Positions 46,841 to 57,087 are shown, counted from the stretch's first letter. The stretch: 64,000 nt of DNA from Maridesulfovibrio zosterae DSM 11974 (GCF_000425265.1 NZ_KE384343.1:174774-238773); one strand, 5' to 3'. Program-made: numbers and translations. The notes: generated by a model from the letters alone, not told the origin.

Positions 46841-47955
46841 CAGACTTTTCCCCGTGACAGGTTGAGCAGCATTCCAATACAGGCACACGAAATAAGGAGA
46901 CTTGAACCTCCATAACTTACAAACGGCATGGGAACTCCCTTAGGGGGCACGGTTCCCATTACTACAGCAAGGTTTAGGGTAAAACCCAGAGCCAGCATAA
47001 TTGTCAGCCCATAAGCAGTAAATCTGTCCTGCAAATCATCTTGTGCCAGCGCAATTTTAAAACCACGCCAGAGCAGAAAACCGATAACAAGGAAAACTGC
47101 CGTTACGCCGATAAAACCAAGTTCCTCGCCTACCACAGCCATAATAAAGTCATTGTGCGCTTCAGGTAGAAAGAAAAGTTTTTGCTTACCTGCGCCAAGT
47201 CCCTGCCCAAAGATATTTCCTGAACCAAAGGCATAAAGAGACTGAACCAGTTGGTATCCTTCTTCATGAGCACTTTTGAACGGATCAATAAAAGCAGTCA
47301 TACGTTTTAAGCGGTATGGCGAACTTGTGATGAGCATGTAACCTGCTCCTCCTGCGAAAATAAGCGAAGTCAGAAGATAGCTTATACGTGTTCCTCCAAC
47401 CAGACTCATGAAGAATAAAATCATGCATAAAAATACTGATCCACCGAAATCAGGTTGCATCATTAGCAACAGGCAAAGTGCTCCTGTAATGGCGAACGGA
47501 GGTAGAAAGCCAACACTGAAAGTCTTGATCAAATCCTGCTTGCGTGAGAAAAAGTAAGCCAGGTAGAGCACCAATGCTGGCTTGCAGAACTCGAGAGGCT
47601 GGATACGCATAGGCCCTAGCGCTATCCAGCGTTTAGCCCCGCCAGCAGAGAACGACAGCGGTGAAAAATCGCAGAGCAGGAGCAGCACAAATGCCCCCAT
47701 AAGCCATACATAAACCATGTTGTAGAACACAGCTTTAGGCAGGCGGGCGCACAAGTACATCAGAAAGGTTCCGGCAGCGAGGAAAATAGCCTGTTTCTTA
47801 AAGAATAGGTATTTATCATCAAAGAAACGCTCTGCCATGATGCCGCTCGCAGAGAGCACCATCATTAAACCGAAGCAGGCCAGCAGTAGTGCCGCAGCCA
47901 GCAGCCAGTAGTCAGGGCGTTCAGGTTTGCCGGAGAGGTCCTTTTTCTTATTCAA
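46840..47955 (-). CDS. ftsW: Septal peptidoglycan glycosyltransferase FtsW
   Basis: FtsW is a SEDS-family polymerase that makes septal glycan with its partner FtsI. The 371 residues form about ten membrane helices, with the SEDS landmarks [18 protein letters not shown] and [19 protein letters not shown] and [11 protein letters not shown]. The start is TTG, overlapping the murD stop as TTGA, with GGAGG 7 nt upstream. The stop overlaps the murG start. Confidence 0.96.
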   Translation of the reverse strand: MNKKKDLSGKPERPDYWLLAAALLLACFGLMMVLSASGIMAERFFDDKYLFFKKQAIFLAAGTFLMYLCARLPKAVFYNMVYVWLMGAFVLLLLCDFSPLSFSAGGAKRWIALGPMRIQPLEFCKPALVLYLAYFFSRKQDLIKTFSVGFLPPFAITGALCLLLMMQPDFGGSVFLCMILFFMSLVGGTRISYLLTSLIFAGGAGYMLITSSPYRLKRMTAFIDPFKSAHEEGYQLVQSLYAFGSGNIFGQGLGAGKQKLFFLPEAHNDFIMAVVGEELGFIGVTAVFLVIGFLLWRGFKIALAQDDLQDRFTAYGLTIMLALGFTLNLAVVMGTVPPKGVPMPFVSYGGSSLLISCACIGMLLNLSRGKV

Positions 47956-49256
47956 GACAATTCCTCCATGATTCTTTGAAAATCAGCGCCTCTAGCCTCA
48001 TAACCCGTGTAAGCATCAAAACTTGCTGTTCCGGGAGAAAGCAGGATTGTATCTCCTGCATCTGAATTTGCGAAAAGGGTCTTTACAGCCTTTTCCAGAT
48101 TTGCATGCCATGAAATTTTAAAATCATTTTTCAAAGGTGGCTCAAAATGTTCCCTGCCAGCACCGAATAGTGCAACTTCAGTAACCCGCCCCTTCATTGC
48201 AGGAATCAGGCTTGTTACATCTCCACCTTTAAACTTACCACCTAGTAAAAGTCTTACAGGCCCAGCAAAACTTTTTAAGGCAGCTGTAACAGCATCAAGG
48301 TTGGTCCCTTTTGAATCGTCGATAAACTGTACTCCGTTGACTGATCCAATATTTTCAATACGGTGAGGCTTACCTTTAAAAGTTTTCAGCCCAGACTGAA
48401 ATTCTTCCATGCTAAGTCCAATTTTTTCAAGGGCCAGCCATGCAGCTTCAATATTCGAACGATTATGCAGTCCAGGAAGATTCGGCTGTTCAGGAAAAGT
48501 CTCGCCGTTGAACCACTTAACTTCAGCATGAGTAAAATCTATGGGAGAAAGTTCCTCTTTCATGTGTGCTGGGAGTATAGCCAGTTCATATTTGCTTTGG
48601 CGTTCAAATATTTTCAATTTTGCCTTAAGGTATTCGTCCATATCCATATGGTAATCCAGATGGTTGGCAGAAACATTCAGCAATATAGCGGCCTGAGGTC
48701 TGAAAAGACGGCAGTTCTGGAGCTGGAAACTCGAAACTTCAAGTACCAGTACATCACACTGTCCTTTATCAACAATATATTCTGAAAGGGGAGGGCCGTA
48801 GTTCGCTCCTGCGAAAGCGGTCCTGCCGGAATGCTCGAGAATATGCTTGATAAGTGCTGTAGTAGTGGTTTTACCATTGGTTCCTGTAATGGCGATTTTC
48901 GGCTCATCTGCAAACCAGGACGCAAGCTCCAGTTCGGAAATTATCTTTCGTTCCGGAAGATTCCCTATAAAAGGCTTTATGTTACGCACGGGAATACCGG
49001 GACTGACGACAATAATATCAGCATCATCAAATTGCTCAGTGCTGAACGGACCGGTCATGAGCTGCGCATTATCACCCAGTCCTATAAGAATATCTGTTGT
49101 CAGATTTTCATTCGCATCAACAATACGCACAGTTGCACCAAGCTTGTGCAACAGTTTTGCTGCAGCTATGCCTGAACGTCCTGCACCGGCAACAATTGCC
49201 AGTCGATTGGTGAACATGCGGGTCGAGGTGACCAGTTTTACGAATGCGTTGTCCAT
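47952..49256 (-). CDS. murD: UDP-N-acetylmuramoylalanine-D-glutamate ligase
   Basis: MurD adds D-glutamate to the stem peptide. The 434-residue ligase has the substrate domain start RLAIVAGAGRSGIAAAKLL, the ATP loop GTNGKTTTTALI, and GGKFKGGD with DDSKGTNLDA. AGGTAG lies 8 nt before the ATG, 8 nt after the mraY stop. The stop overlaps the ftsW TTG start. Confidence 0.97.
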   Translation of the reverse strand: MDNAFVKLVTSTRMFTNRLAIVAGAGRSGIAAAKLLHKLGATVRIVDANENLTTDILIGLGDNAQLMTGPFSTEQFDDADIIVVSPGIPVRNIKPFIGNLPERKIISELELASWFADEPKIAITGTNGKTTTTALIKHILEHSGRTAFAGANYGPPLSEYIVDKGQCDVLVLEVSSFQLQNCRLFRPQAAILLNVSANHLDYHMDMDEYLKAKLKIFERQSKYELAILPAHMKEELSPIDFTHAEVKWFNGETFPEQPNLPGLHNRSNIEAAWLALEKIGLSMEEFQSGLKTFKGKPHRIENIGSVNGVQFIDDSKGTNLDAVTAALKSFAGPVRLLLGGKFKGGDVTSLIPAMKGRVTEVALFGAGREHFEPPLKNDFKISWHANLEKAVKTLFANSDAGDTILLSPGTASFDAYTGYEARGADFQRIMEELS

Positions 49257-49263
49257 AGTTATA

Positions 49264-50343
49264 CTACCTGATTTTCAGGGTACTTAAGGCCATGAGAGCC
49301 ATTAAAATTGAGATGATCCAGAATCTGATGACAATCTTAGATTCAGGAATGCCTTTATGTTCAAAATGGTGATGTAACGGAGCCATACGAAAAATTCTTT
49401 TTCCGCCACTCACTTTGAAATAACTTACCTGCATAATTACAGAAACAGTCTCGAAGACAAAAACACCACCAACTATAGTCAGCAGCAGCTCCTGTTTACA
49501 CAGTACTGCAATGAATCCTAGGACTCCGCCAATACTCAGTGAGCCTACATCACCCATAAAAATTTGTGCGGGATAGGCGTTGTACCAGAGGAATCCAAGC
49601 CCTGCTCCAACCAGTGCTCCGCAGAAAACGGTAACTTCGCCGACGCCAGGAACATGGGGTACATTAAGATAGGTTGCCATACCAAAGTGACCGGCGATGT
49701 AGATGAAAAATGCATAACAGGTTGCACTGGTTATGGATGGACCTATAGCAAGACCGTCAAGTCCGTCTGTAAGATTCACACCGTTGGATGCTCCAATCAT
49801 TACAAGCAGAGCAAACGGAAGATACATCCAGCCAAGATCAGGCGTAAAATTTTTAAAGAATGGTACGGCCAGTTCTGTAGAATAGGCGGGCTGCATTATC
49901 AGTAGCCCTACGGCTGTCCCAGCTACAATCAATTGACCTAAAAACTTGGCTTTTGCGGATATACCTTTATTGCTTTTGCGTTTTATTTTGGTGAAATCAT
50001 CAATAAAGCCGACGATTCCAAAACCGGTAAAAACAAGCATGGTCAGCCATACATAGATGTTTGTCAGGTCCGCCCATAGCATGGTTGAAACCAGTACTCC
50101 GAATCCTAGTAATAATCCGCCCATTGTCGGGGTTCCGGCCTTGCATTGATGCTGTTCGTGGATATCTTCCTGAATGTACTGGCCACACTTAATTCTGTTC
50201 AGCAAGCGCATCATCATAGGGCCGAGTACAATTGTAATCAGAAGTGCTGTCAGTAATGCGTATATGGACCGGAATGTAATATACCGGAATACGTTCAATG
50301 CGCTTAGTTGTGCGCTCAGGGGGACTAGAAAATGATAGATCAT
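49264..50343 (-). CDS. mraY: Phospho-N-acetylmuramoyl-pentapeptide transferase
   Basis: MraY loads the precursor onto undecaprenyl phosphate to form lipid I. The 359-residue membrane enzyme (about ten helices) shows the Asp pair of [29 protein letters not shown], the FMGDVGSL segment and the HHHFE motif near the C-terminus ([11 protein letters not shown]). The ATG overlaps the murF stop (ATGA), with GGAGG upstream. Confidence 0.97.
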   Translation of the reverse strand: MIYHFLVPLSAQLSALNVFRYITFRSIYALLTALLITIVLGPMMMRLLNRIKCGQYIQEDIHEQHQCKAGTPTMGGLLLGFGVLVSTMLWADLTNIYVWLTMLVFTGFGIVGFIDDFTKIKRKSNKGISAKAKFLGQLIVAGTAVGLLIMQPAYSTELAVPFFKNFTPDLGWMYLPFALLVMIGASNGVNLTDGLDGLAIGPSITSATCYAFFIYIAGHFGMATYLNVPHVPGVGEVTVFCGALVGAGLGFLWYNAYPAQIFMGDVGSLSIGGVLGFIAVLCKQELLLTIVGGVFVFETVSVIMQVSYFKVSGGKRIFRMAPLHHHFEHKGIPESKIVIRFWIISILMALMALSTLKIR

Positions 50344-51731
50344 GCTTTGTTTCCTCCGGTCTCCCCGTTGATTTGATTATTGAGTGCGTGAAAAAAGTTT
50401 TCCATACGGCATGATCTTGACCCTTTAAAAAGAACCACCGCATTACTTATTCCAAGTTCATGTATTCCATTCAAAAATTCTGTTGGATTGTTTACCGGTA
50501 CAAGAGTAGAGCCATTGGTATTTAAAGCCACTTCTGCATAATGCTTTCCGCAATAGAATGTTGCATCCGGTTTGATAGAAGCTATCTTTGTTCCCAGTTC
50601 ACAATGTGCGCTGCCTGCTTTTTCTCCCAGCTCAAGCATATCTCCAAGGACCAGTATCAACTGTCTTTCTGAAGCAATATTTTTAGCTGTATCAATAGCT
50701 TTGCTCATGGAAAGAGGATTGGCATTGTATGAGTCATCGATAAGTGTCCATTCTCCATATGTATGACAATGGAATCTTTGTCTGGGAAGCTCAACTGTTG
50801 CCAGTCTGTCTGCGATATCAGTCAATTTCATACCAAGCATGTGCGCAGCGCAGGTAACGGCGGCTGTATTTTCAGCAAAGTGTGACCCACAGGTGGGTAA
50901 AATAACTTCTGCAGTTTCTGCCTCTGCTTTAATAATAAATTTTCCTCTACCGTCAGGAAGTGTTTCTAGAAGGGTAGAGTAGTAAGGTGCATTTTCGTCC
51001 TGAGAAGAGAAAGCTACCGGATTTATAATTTCAGATGCAGCATTCCAGAGCAGGTCGTGATCTTTACAGCATAGACCTAAACCTTGAGGACGTAGATATT
51101 TGAACAGAGATGCCTTATATCTGGCCACGTTCTCAAGCGAACCGAGCCCTTCTAAATGCGCAGGACCGATATTGTGTACAATTGCCATATCAGGCATGGC
51201 TATCGGCCCTAGCTCGGCCATATCTCCGGGCAGGCTGATTCCAAGTTCCATGACCCAGTATGCTTCTTCGCCTGTAGCTTCAAGCATGGAAAGTGGAAGC
51301 CCAAGCTGATTATTCATGTTCAAGAAATTCTTATGCACACTGTGAGAGCCTTCAAGTACATGGGCCAGCATTTCTTTAACAGTGGTTTTTCCGGCTGAAC
51401 CAGTCACTGCAATCATGCGGATGTTTGATTTCATGCGCCAATATGCAGCTAGTCTGCCAAGAGCCTGTACAGTATCTCTGACCATGATGACTGATTTGCC
51501 ATCCAGCTCAGGTCTGAACTGCGACACAACAACGGCTGCTGCGCCGGCTTCAAGAGCCGCTTCAGCAAAATTATGACCATCGTAATTTTCCCCTTCAATG
51601 CAGAAAAAGACATCGCCTTTGCTCACAAGCCTGCTGTCAATACGCACGGCTGTGATTTCGGTGTCTGCTGCACAGGGAATATCGCTGCTCCCCTTGAGCT
51701 GTTCTTCGAGTTCACACAGGGTCAGTTTCAA
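50340..51731 (-). CDS. murF: UDP-MurNAc-tripeptide-D-alanyl-D-alanine ligase
   Basis: MurF adds the terminal D-Ala-D-Ala. The start is a TTG at 51731 that overlaps the murE stop (TTGA), with GGAG 8 nt upstream; a longer frame to 51770 lies in murE and is rejected. 463 residues hold the ATP loop [24 protein letters not shown] and the C-terminal [13 protein letters not shown]. It needs D-Ala-D-Ala from a ligase (Ddl) that is not in this cluster. Confidence 0.97.
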   Translation of the reverse strand: MKLTLCELEEQLKGSSDIPCAADTEITAVRIDSRLVSKGDVFFCIEGENYDGHNFAEAALEAGAAAVVVSQFRPELDGKSVIMVRDTVQALGRLAAYWRMKSNIRMIAVTGSAGKTTVKEMLAHVLEGSHSVHKNFLNMNNQLGLPLSMLEATGEEAYWVMELGISLPGDMAELGPIAMPDMAIVHNIGPAHLEGLGSLENVARYKASLFKYLRPQGLGLCCKDHDLLWNAASEIINPVAFSSQDENAPYYSTLLETLPDGRGKFIIKAEAETAEVILPTCGSHFAENTAAVTCAAHMLGMKLTDIADRLATVELPRQRFHCHTYGEWTLIDDSYNANPLSMSKAIDTAKNIASERQLILVLGDMLELGEKAGSAHCELGTKIASIKPDATFYCGKHYAEVALNTNGSTLVPVNNPTEFLNGIHELGISNAVVLFKGSRSCRMENFFHALNNQINGETGGNKA

Positions 51732-53188
51732 CCGTAAATCTCCTTGATAGCTTTTGAAACTTCTGCACAATCGCTGAAGTCCCGTTTTTCAGTTCCTATA
51801 ATCTGGTAAGTCTCATGTCCTTTGCCTGCAATAAGCAGAACATCATCAACAGTCATTTCTGCAACAGCTTTTCTGATAGCAGATGCCCGGTCCACATCTT
51901 CGATGATGTTTTTACAGCCTTTCAGTCCTGGACGAACGTCATCAAGAATGCTCAGCGGATTTTCAGTTCGCGGATTGTCAGAGGTCAGCACGGCGACATC
52001 AGAATATCTGCATGCAGCAGCTGCCATCAGCGGACGTTTGGACCGGTCGCGGTCTCCACCGCAACCAAAGACAGTAATAACTCTATTAAAATTTAGATCG
52101 TTAAGCGTACGCAATACATTTTCAAGAGCGTCAGGTGTGTGTGCGTAATCAACGAAAATATTTAGTCCTTTATCATTCCTGACCCTTTCCAGACGTCCGG
52201 GAACTCCGTCAAATTCTTTGAAAACGTCCATTTTTTCAGGAGTAAGCTCTAAATGCAGGCCGACTGCTTGAGCTGCCAGTAAATTTGATCCGTTATGTCT
52301 GCCGATGAGATCTGATTCAATTTCCCAGCTTTTATCACCGTAGGTCATTTTCAGGTGCATACCGTGACCTGTGCAGGAAATCATTTCTCCGCATAAAGCA
52401 TTACCGCCGCTTGCGCAGGATGCATCCAGCCCGAAACCGATGGAGGGGGAGTAGCATTCAAGAAGCCTTCTTCCGTATGGATCATCAAAATTGATAATGC
52501 CTCGTTTAAGAGCTGTAGGGTAATGCTTGAACAACATACATTTGGCTTTAAAATATGATTCCATGTCACCGTGGTAATCAAGATGGTCCTGAGTAACGTT
52601 TGTGATTACTGCGGCATCAAAATTAAGTCCTGCAACCCGCATCTGGTCAAGCGCATGTGAGGACACTTCCATGACAGCAACATCAACACCTGCTTCGTTC
52701 ATGCATGAAAGCATTTCGTGTAACTGCCAGCATCCGGGAGTCGTAAGTGGTGCTTCCTGATTAAAGCCAGGCCAGCGGTAGCTGACAGTGCCGAGAACTC
52801 CTACTTTAAGCCCTGCAGAAGAAAGCAACTGCTCAATCAGGTATGAAACAGTTGTTTTACCGTTCGTTCCAGTGATTCCCACAAGTTTAATTTTGTTCTG
52901 ATCTGTTTTAAAATAGGCTGTTGCCAGTTCACCCAGAGCTTCACGAGGGGAAGTGTGTATGATCAATTCGGCTGATTCTGTCTCTACATCTTTTTCGCAA
53001 ACGATGTATGAAGCACCATTTTCAATAGCCTGCGGGACAAAGTCTGCACCGTCACGCAATGGACCGGAAATGGCGACAAAAATATCACCATCCTGAACTT
53101 CGCGAGAATCAGTACGGACCATCAGCCCTTCGCCTACTTTGGCGATGAGTGTTTCCCATTTTGTTTTATTCATTACTCTATTTGACAT
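51728..53188 (-). CDS. murE: UDP-MurNAc-dipeptide-meso-diaminopimelate ligase
   Basis: MurE adds the third residue of the stem peptide. The DNPR motif in LTSDNPRTENP marks meso-diaminopimelate as substrate. GTNGKTTVSYL is the ATP loop, and TTPGCWQLHEML and VSSHALDQMRV follow. The ATG at 53188 (AAAAGG at 6 nt, overlapping ftsI by 11 nt) gives 486 residues; an ATG at 53173, 4 nt after the ftsI stop, is an equally possible start (481 residues). Confidence 0.96.
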   Translation of the reverse strand: MSNRVMNKTKWETLIAKVGEGLMVRTDSREVQDGDIFVAISGPLRDGADFVPQAIENGASYIVCEKDVETESAELIIHTSPREALGELATAYFKTDQNKIKLVGITGTNGKTTVSYLIEQLLSSAGLKVGVLGTVSYRWPGFNQEAPLTTPGCWQLHEMLSCMNEAGVDVAVMEVSSHALDQMRVAGLNFDAAVITNVTQDHLDYHGDMESYFKAKCMLFKHYPTALKRGIINFDDPYGRRLLECYSPSIGFGLDASCASGGNALCGEMISCTGHGMHLKMTYGDKSWEIESDLIGRHNGSNLLAAQAVGLHLELTPEKMDVFKEFDGVPGRLERVRNDKGLNIFVDYAHTPDALENVLRTLNDLNFNRVITVFGCGGDRDRSKRPLMAAAACRYSDVAVLTSDNPRTENPLSILDDVRPGLKGCKNIIEDVDRASAIRKAVAEMTVDDVLLIAGKGHETYQIIGTEKRDFSDCAEVSKAIKEIYG

Positions 53189-55151
53189 AATCAGCCTTTT
53201 CTGAGGAAACCCAGAGAACCATTTCAGCATTCTTTTCTTCAGGCCATGTATCGCCTGGTTTGGGAAGTTGTTTGGTGACGGTCATCCCTTGGCCTTTCAG
53301 CTTGGGGACAAATCCTTTTTGAACTAAGATTTCAATTGCTCTACGAATAGGCATCCCTTTCAAATCAGGAACCTGTTCATCGGAAACATTAAAATGCACC
53401 GAATTTGATTTAAATGCCTTTTTAGGCATTTCAGAAAAATCATTAATTCCTGCGGCCATGATAGGAGTTGGATTGCGCTTTTCCGGCAACTTGCCGTAAT
53501 AGGCCAAAGTCTCTGTCATTATTTTTTTTACACCCGGGGCTGCTACCGTACCGCCAAAATGGTTTTTTTTCGGTTCGTCTACCATCATGAAAACGATATA
53601 TTCCGGATTATATCCAGGTACTAAAGCAACGAATGAGGCCGTAAATTCAGCCCCGTATCCACCTTTACGGTGAGCTTTCTGTGCTGTTCCTGTTTTACCG
53701 GCAACAGTTGTACCGCTTATTCTTGCTTTAGTTCCTGTGCCGTCTTCCTGAACCACTTCACGCATCATAGACAAAACTTTTTCAGCAACTTCCGGTTTGA
53801 AAATGCGCTTAGCCGGTTCATTTTCCTCGGATCGGGGGAATTGCACCAGTTTAATCGGTTTTGCAACACCTTTATTGGCAATGGCCAGATATGCTTTTGC
53901 CATTTGCAGCGCAGTGACACCAATACCCTGTCCAAATGAACCTGCAGCAAGGTCTATTTCGTTCCATTTCGCTGCGGGACGAATCAAACCGCTGCGATCA
54001 CCAGGTATCGGTAATCCTGTTTTGTGTCCGAAACCAAGTTCGCTGATAAATTGGTAATAGTGCTGTACACCCAGCTCAAGTCCAATTTTAGCCGAACCAA
54101 TGTTGCTCGAGTAACGTAAAATCTTGTGTACCGGTAGCCAGCCGCATTTATGCGTATCATTGATGTACTTGCCGTTAAGTTTCCAGCGTCCATTTTCACA
54201 GTCAAAGAGCTTTTCCGGTGTTATCACTCCGTGTTCAAGTGCAGCAGCAATCAAAAACGGTTTGAATGTGGAGCCAGGCTCAACAACGTCAAGAGCCGCA
54301 CGATTTCTCCAGATTTCAGGAGAGCTGGTGCGGAAAATATTCGGGTTGAATCTAGGGCAGTTAGCCATGGCCAAAATGTCACCTGAAGCAACCTCAACAA
54401 CGATAGCTGCTCCCCATTTACCGCCATATTTTCTAACTGCATCAACCAGTGCATTTTCAGTTACAGACTGAATATGTGAATCAATGGTAAGATGTATATC
54501 CTTACCTCTGATATTCATCTCTCGTCCCATCGCATCAAGGTAAAGCCGGCGCCCTGATGCATCGCGTTGCACAACAAATTGCGCTTTGCGTCCAGCGAGT
54601 CTGTAGTTGAACTCTTTTTCAAGTCCTTCAAGTCCCTTACCGTCAACCCCTGTAAAACCGATCAGTTGTCCTGCAAGGTGATTGTTCGGGTATAGTCTGA
54701 CAAATTCAGTTGCCAGATATACGCCGGGTAAGTTGGCTTTTTTAATTTTACTGGCCATACGGTCATTGATTTGCCGTTTGATCCAGATGAAATTTGATTT
54801 TCTGGACAATTTCTTTCTCAATTTTGATTTCGAGATACCGAGAATCTGAGAAAGTTTTGTCGCAGTTCCGTCCACATTCTTTACATTCACCGGACGAATA
54901 TAAACTGATGAAGCTTCAACGCTGGTAGCAAGAAGATTACCGTTGCGGTCATATATTGAACCGCGCTCGCCGCGTTCAAGCTCAGCTGCAAGGTGCTGAC
55001 GTGAGGCAAGACGTGAAAGGTCGCTTCCCATGAACAGTTGCAGCCATGCTGCCCTGCCGAGAAGGCCTGTCCACATCAGGGCGAAAAGGACCATGACGAA
55101 GAGCAGCTTATTTCTGCTCGACTTCAGGCTTTCTTTTTTCCTTTTTGCCAC
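53178..55151 (-). CDS. ftsI: Septal transpeptidase FtsI (PBP3) with a PASTA domain
   Basis: FtsI cross-links septal peptidoglycan. The 657-residue protein has one N-terminal membrane helix (about 16-36), a dimerisation domain (DRNGNLLATS), and a transpeptidase domain with SxxK at Ser294 (GSTFKP), SxN at 348-350 (SSN) and KTG at 486-488. The last 70 residues (about 590-650) form a PASTA-like domain (VPDLKGMPIRRAIEIL), unusual for Gram-negative FtsI but seen in this group. The start is GTG with AGGAG 6 nt upstream. Confidence 0.95.
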   Translation of the reverse strand: MAKRKKESLKSSRNKLLFVMVLFALMWTGLLGRAAWLQLFMGSDLSRLASRQHLAAELERGERGSIYDRNGNLLATSVEASSVYIRPVNVKNVDGTATKLSQILGISKSKLRKKLSRKSNFIWIKRQINDRMASKIKKANLPGVYLATEFVRLYPNNHLAGQLIGFTGVDGKGLEGLEKEFNYRLAGRKAQFVVQRDASGRRLYLDAMGREMNIRGKDIHLTIDSHIQSVTENALVDAVRKYGGKWGAAIVVEVASGDILAMANCPRFNPNIFRTSSPEIWRNRAALDVVEPGSTFKPFLIAAALEHGVITPEKLFDCENGRWKLNGKYINDTHKCGWLPVHKILRYSSNIGSAKIGLELGVQHYYQFISELGFGHKTGLPIPGDRSGLIRPAAKWNEIDLAAGSFGQGIGVTALQMAKAYLAIANKGVAKPIKLVQFPRSEENEPAKRIFKPEVAEKVLSMMREVVQEDGTGTKARISGTTVAGKTGTAQKAHRKGGYGAEFTASFVALVPGYNPEYIVFMMVDEPKKNHFGGTVAAPGVKKIMTETLAYYGKLPEKRNPTPIMAAGINDFSEMPKKAFKSNSVHFNVSDEQVPDLKGMPIRRAIEILVQKGFVPKLKGQGMTVTKQLPKPGDTWPEEKNAEMVLWVSSEKADYVK

Positions 55152-55172
55152 TTTCAGCTCCTGTTATAATCT

Positions 55173-55463
55173 TTATGGTTTTGCCGCTTTTCTGGGTCTT
55201 CTAACCTGTCCCTGTGAAGCCGGGCCGTAACCGTATTTTTTTGCCAACTTCCTTAAATGAATAGGAGACAGCAGGTTGTTTTTTTCAACCTCCAGCTTGG
55301 CAGCCAGAGATTCCTGTTCATCAAGTCTTTTTTCCATCCGTCTCAAATCATAGGCTTTATCGACTCTCTCAATATTGAGCCACACCGAGATCAGTCCTAG
55401 AATAAGAGCTGATGCCATTGTTAAAGCCAGAGCCATAGCTATCCCATTAGAATCGCCTTTCAT
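55173..55463 (-). CDS. ftsL: Cell-division protein FtsL-like
   Basis: The 96-residue bitopic protein has a short start, one membrane helix (about 8-28) and a coiled-coil/leucine-heptad segment (about 32-70), then a basic Pro-rich tail (RRPRKAAKP). The sequence of this family is poorly conserved; size, topology and position between rsmH and ftsI make the call. It begins 4 nt after the rsmH stop. Confidence 0.82.
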   Translation of the reverse strand: MKGDSNGIAMALALTMASALILGLISVWLNIERVDKAYDLRRMEKRLDEQESLAAKLEVEKNNLLSPIHLRKLAKKYGYGPASQGQVRRPRKAAKP

Positions 55464-55467
55464 GGTC

Positions 55468-56445
55468 TTATTTCTCTTGCTCTGTGACTCGTTCAGCCAC
55501 TCTAAGTTTTGCGCTGCGGCTTCGTGAATTGACTCCCATTTCTTCCTCAGTGGGCAGGATAGGCTTTTTGGTCAATATATTTAATTTTTTTATCTTTCCG
55601 CATGTACATACAGGCTGCATTGGCGGGCAGTCACAGCTCAGAGACCCCGCTTTAAAAGCTCTCTTAACAATACGATCTTCCAGTGAATGGAAAGAAATGA
55701 TCGCAATCCTTGCACCAGGACTCAGGTAATCAGGAATGCGTTGAAGGAATTTTTGTAATTCTTCCAGCTCCGAATTCACCGCAATACGCAGTCCTTGAAA
55801 TGTTTTAGTTGCCGGATGGGTCCGGGATAAAGCCCTGCGTTTAGCGGGGTATGCCTTTTCAACAATAGATGCCAATTCAAGGGTGGTGGTAATTTTCTTT
55901 TCTTCTCGTGCGGTAATGATGGCCTTGGTTATTTTGGACGCCATCGGTTCTTCACCGTACAATTTTAAGATTCTATTGATGTCAGAGTAAGATCCTTTAT
56001 TTACAATAGATGAAGCCGGAGGCATTCCACCTGCCGGATCCATGCGCATATCTAATGGACCTTCTTTAATGAAGCTGAATCCTCTCTCAGCTCTGTCCAG
56101 ATGCAAGGAGGAAACTCCTAGATCAAGAACAACGCCGTCAAGAGTATCCCAGCCAAGTTCATTTAGTGCTGTTTCAAATTTACTGAAAGCAAGGTGGAAC
56201 CTGTTTGCTCTTTCTCCAAATGGTTCAAGGCGGACTCCAGCAAGCTTAAGAGCCTGTTCGTCTCTATCGAGTCCGACAAGCTGCGCACCTTCACCGGCGG
56301 CCTTTAAAATGGCACTGGAGTGACCTGCCATACCTAAAGTGCCATCAAGATACCGACCGCCCGGTTTAGGGGCGAGCCACTCGATGACCTCATTAAGTAA
56401 AACAGAAGTGTGGACCTTTTCAGGTTTTATATCTGTGCTTTCCAT
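55468..56445 (-). CDS. rsmH: 16S rRNA (cytosine-1402-N4) methyltransferase
   Basis: RsmH (MraW) methylates C1402 in the ribosomal decoding centre. The protein shows HTSVLLNEVIEWL, the SAM motif YLDGTLGMAGHS, LDLGVSSLHLDRAERGFSF and SFHSLEDRIVKRAF. The ATG at 56445 (AGAG upstream) gives 325 residues; a TTG at 56460 with GGAAA upstream would add five. The gap to mraZ (56461-56585) has no terminator, so the two are co-transcribed. Confidence 0.96.
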   Translation of the reverse strand: MESTDIKPEKVHTSVLLNEVIEWLAPKPGGRYLDGTLGMAGHSSAILKAAGEGAQLVGLDRDEQALKLAGVRLEPFGERANRFHLAFSKFETALNELGWDTLDGVVLDLGVSSLHLDRAERGFSFIKEGPLDMRMDPAGGMPPASSIVNKGSYSDINRILKLYGEEPMASKITKAIITAREEKKITTTLELASIVEKAYPAKRRALSRTHPATKTFQGLRIAVNSELEELQKFLQRIPDYLSPGARIAIISFHSLEDRIVKRAFKAGSLSCDCPPMQPVCTCGKIKKLNILTKKPILPTEEEMGVNSRSRSAKLRVAERVTEQEK

Positions 56446-56585
56446 GGTTCTCTGATTCAAAACGTTTCCGGTGTTTTATGCCTGTGCTCTGGGGGGGAGC
56501 TGTGCTAAACTGCGGTGGTTTTGAAAATCAAACTTACAATTAATAAAAAAGAGTATGTCTAGTGATGCGGCGGGAAGCGTTTCAG

Positions 56586-57035
56586 CTAAAAGGGGAGTTC
56601 TACTCCACATTCAGCCAGTTCTTCGGAAACATCATCAAAATCCTGTTCAAGCAGGGCTTCATATGCCCGTTTATCCCAGACTTCAAATCTGTCACCGACT
56701 CCAGCAAGAACTACGTCCTTGTCCAGTTTTCCGCTTTTCCGCAGATGGGAAGGGATGGTTATTCTACCTTGTTTATCAAGGTAGACTTCTTCAGAACCTG
56801 AAATGATTATACGGATAAAATTTCTGAGTTTCCGGCTTGGACTCTTGATACTGGTCAATTTTTCTTCCAGGATAGCCCAATCCGGTGGAGTGAAACCAAC
56901 TATGTTTCCTTCGAAAATAGTTAACGTCACGCAACCTTTCGGAGAATCGCTATAAACTTGATCGCGATACTCCGGTGTCAGCATTAGTCTGCCTTTGGCA
57001 TCCATGCTTCTATGTGCGTGACCTCTGAATTTCAT
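56586..57035 (-). CDS. mraZ: Transcriptional regulator MraZ
   Basis: MraZ is an AbrB-fold DNA-binding protein that usually represses its own mra/dcw operon. The 149-residue product has two tandem copies of the fold, with DAKGRLMLTPEYR and DKQGRITIPSHLR as the paired motifs. The ATG at 57035 lies 5 nt after AGGTGG; the upstream GTG is part of that SD and is rejected. A 21-bp-periodic GGTGG array overlaps the leader. Confidence 0.96.
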   Translation of the reverse strand: MKFRGHAHRSMDAKGRLMLTPEYRDQVYSDSPKGCVTLTIFEGNIVGFTPPDWAILEEKLTSIKSPSRKLRNFIRIIISGSEEVYLDKQGRITIPSHLRKSGKLDKDVVLAGVGDRFEVWDKRAYEALLEQDFDDVSEELAECGVELPF

Positions 57036-57040
57036 TTTTA

Positions 57041-57087
57041 CCACCTAATCACACAGTTCTACCACCAATTCCCCCCGTCTCTCCACC
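57041..57087 (-). promoter_or_regulatory. Candidate MraZ operator: GGTGG repeats at 21-bp spacing
   Basis: On the minus strand GGTGG occurs at plus 57083-57087, 57062-57066 and 57041-57045, exactly 21 bp apart, with GGGGG (57071-57076) and GTGTG (57050-57054) at the half-way points. This gives about 10.5-bp spacing on one DNA face, as for the direct repeats bound by ring-shaped MraZ in other bacteria. The last copy is also the SD of mraZ. A TTGACT at 57109-57114 could be the -35, but no good -10 follows. Confidence 0.55.

Noticed and set aside
46841-46888. Longer murG start at 46888
   Set aside because: It lies entirely within ftsW, and the ATG at 46840 has an SD, stop/start coupling and the true family N-terminus.
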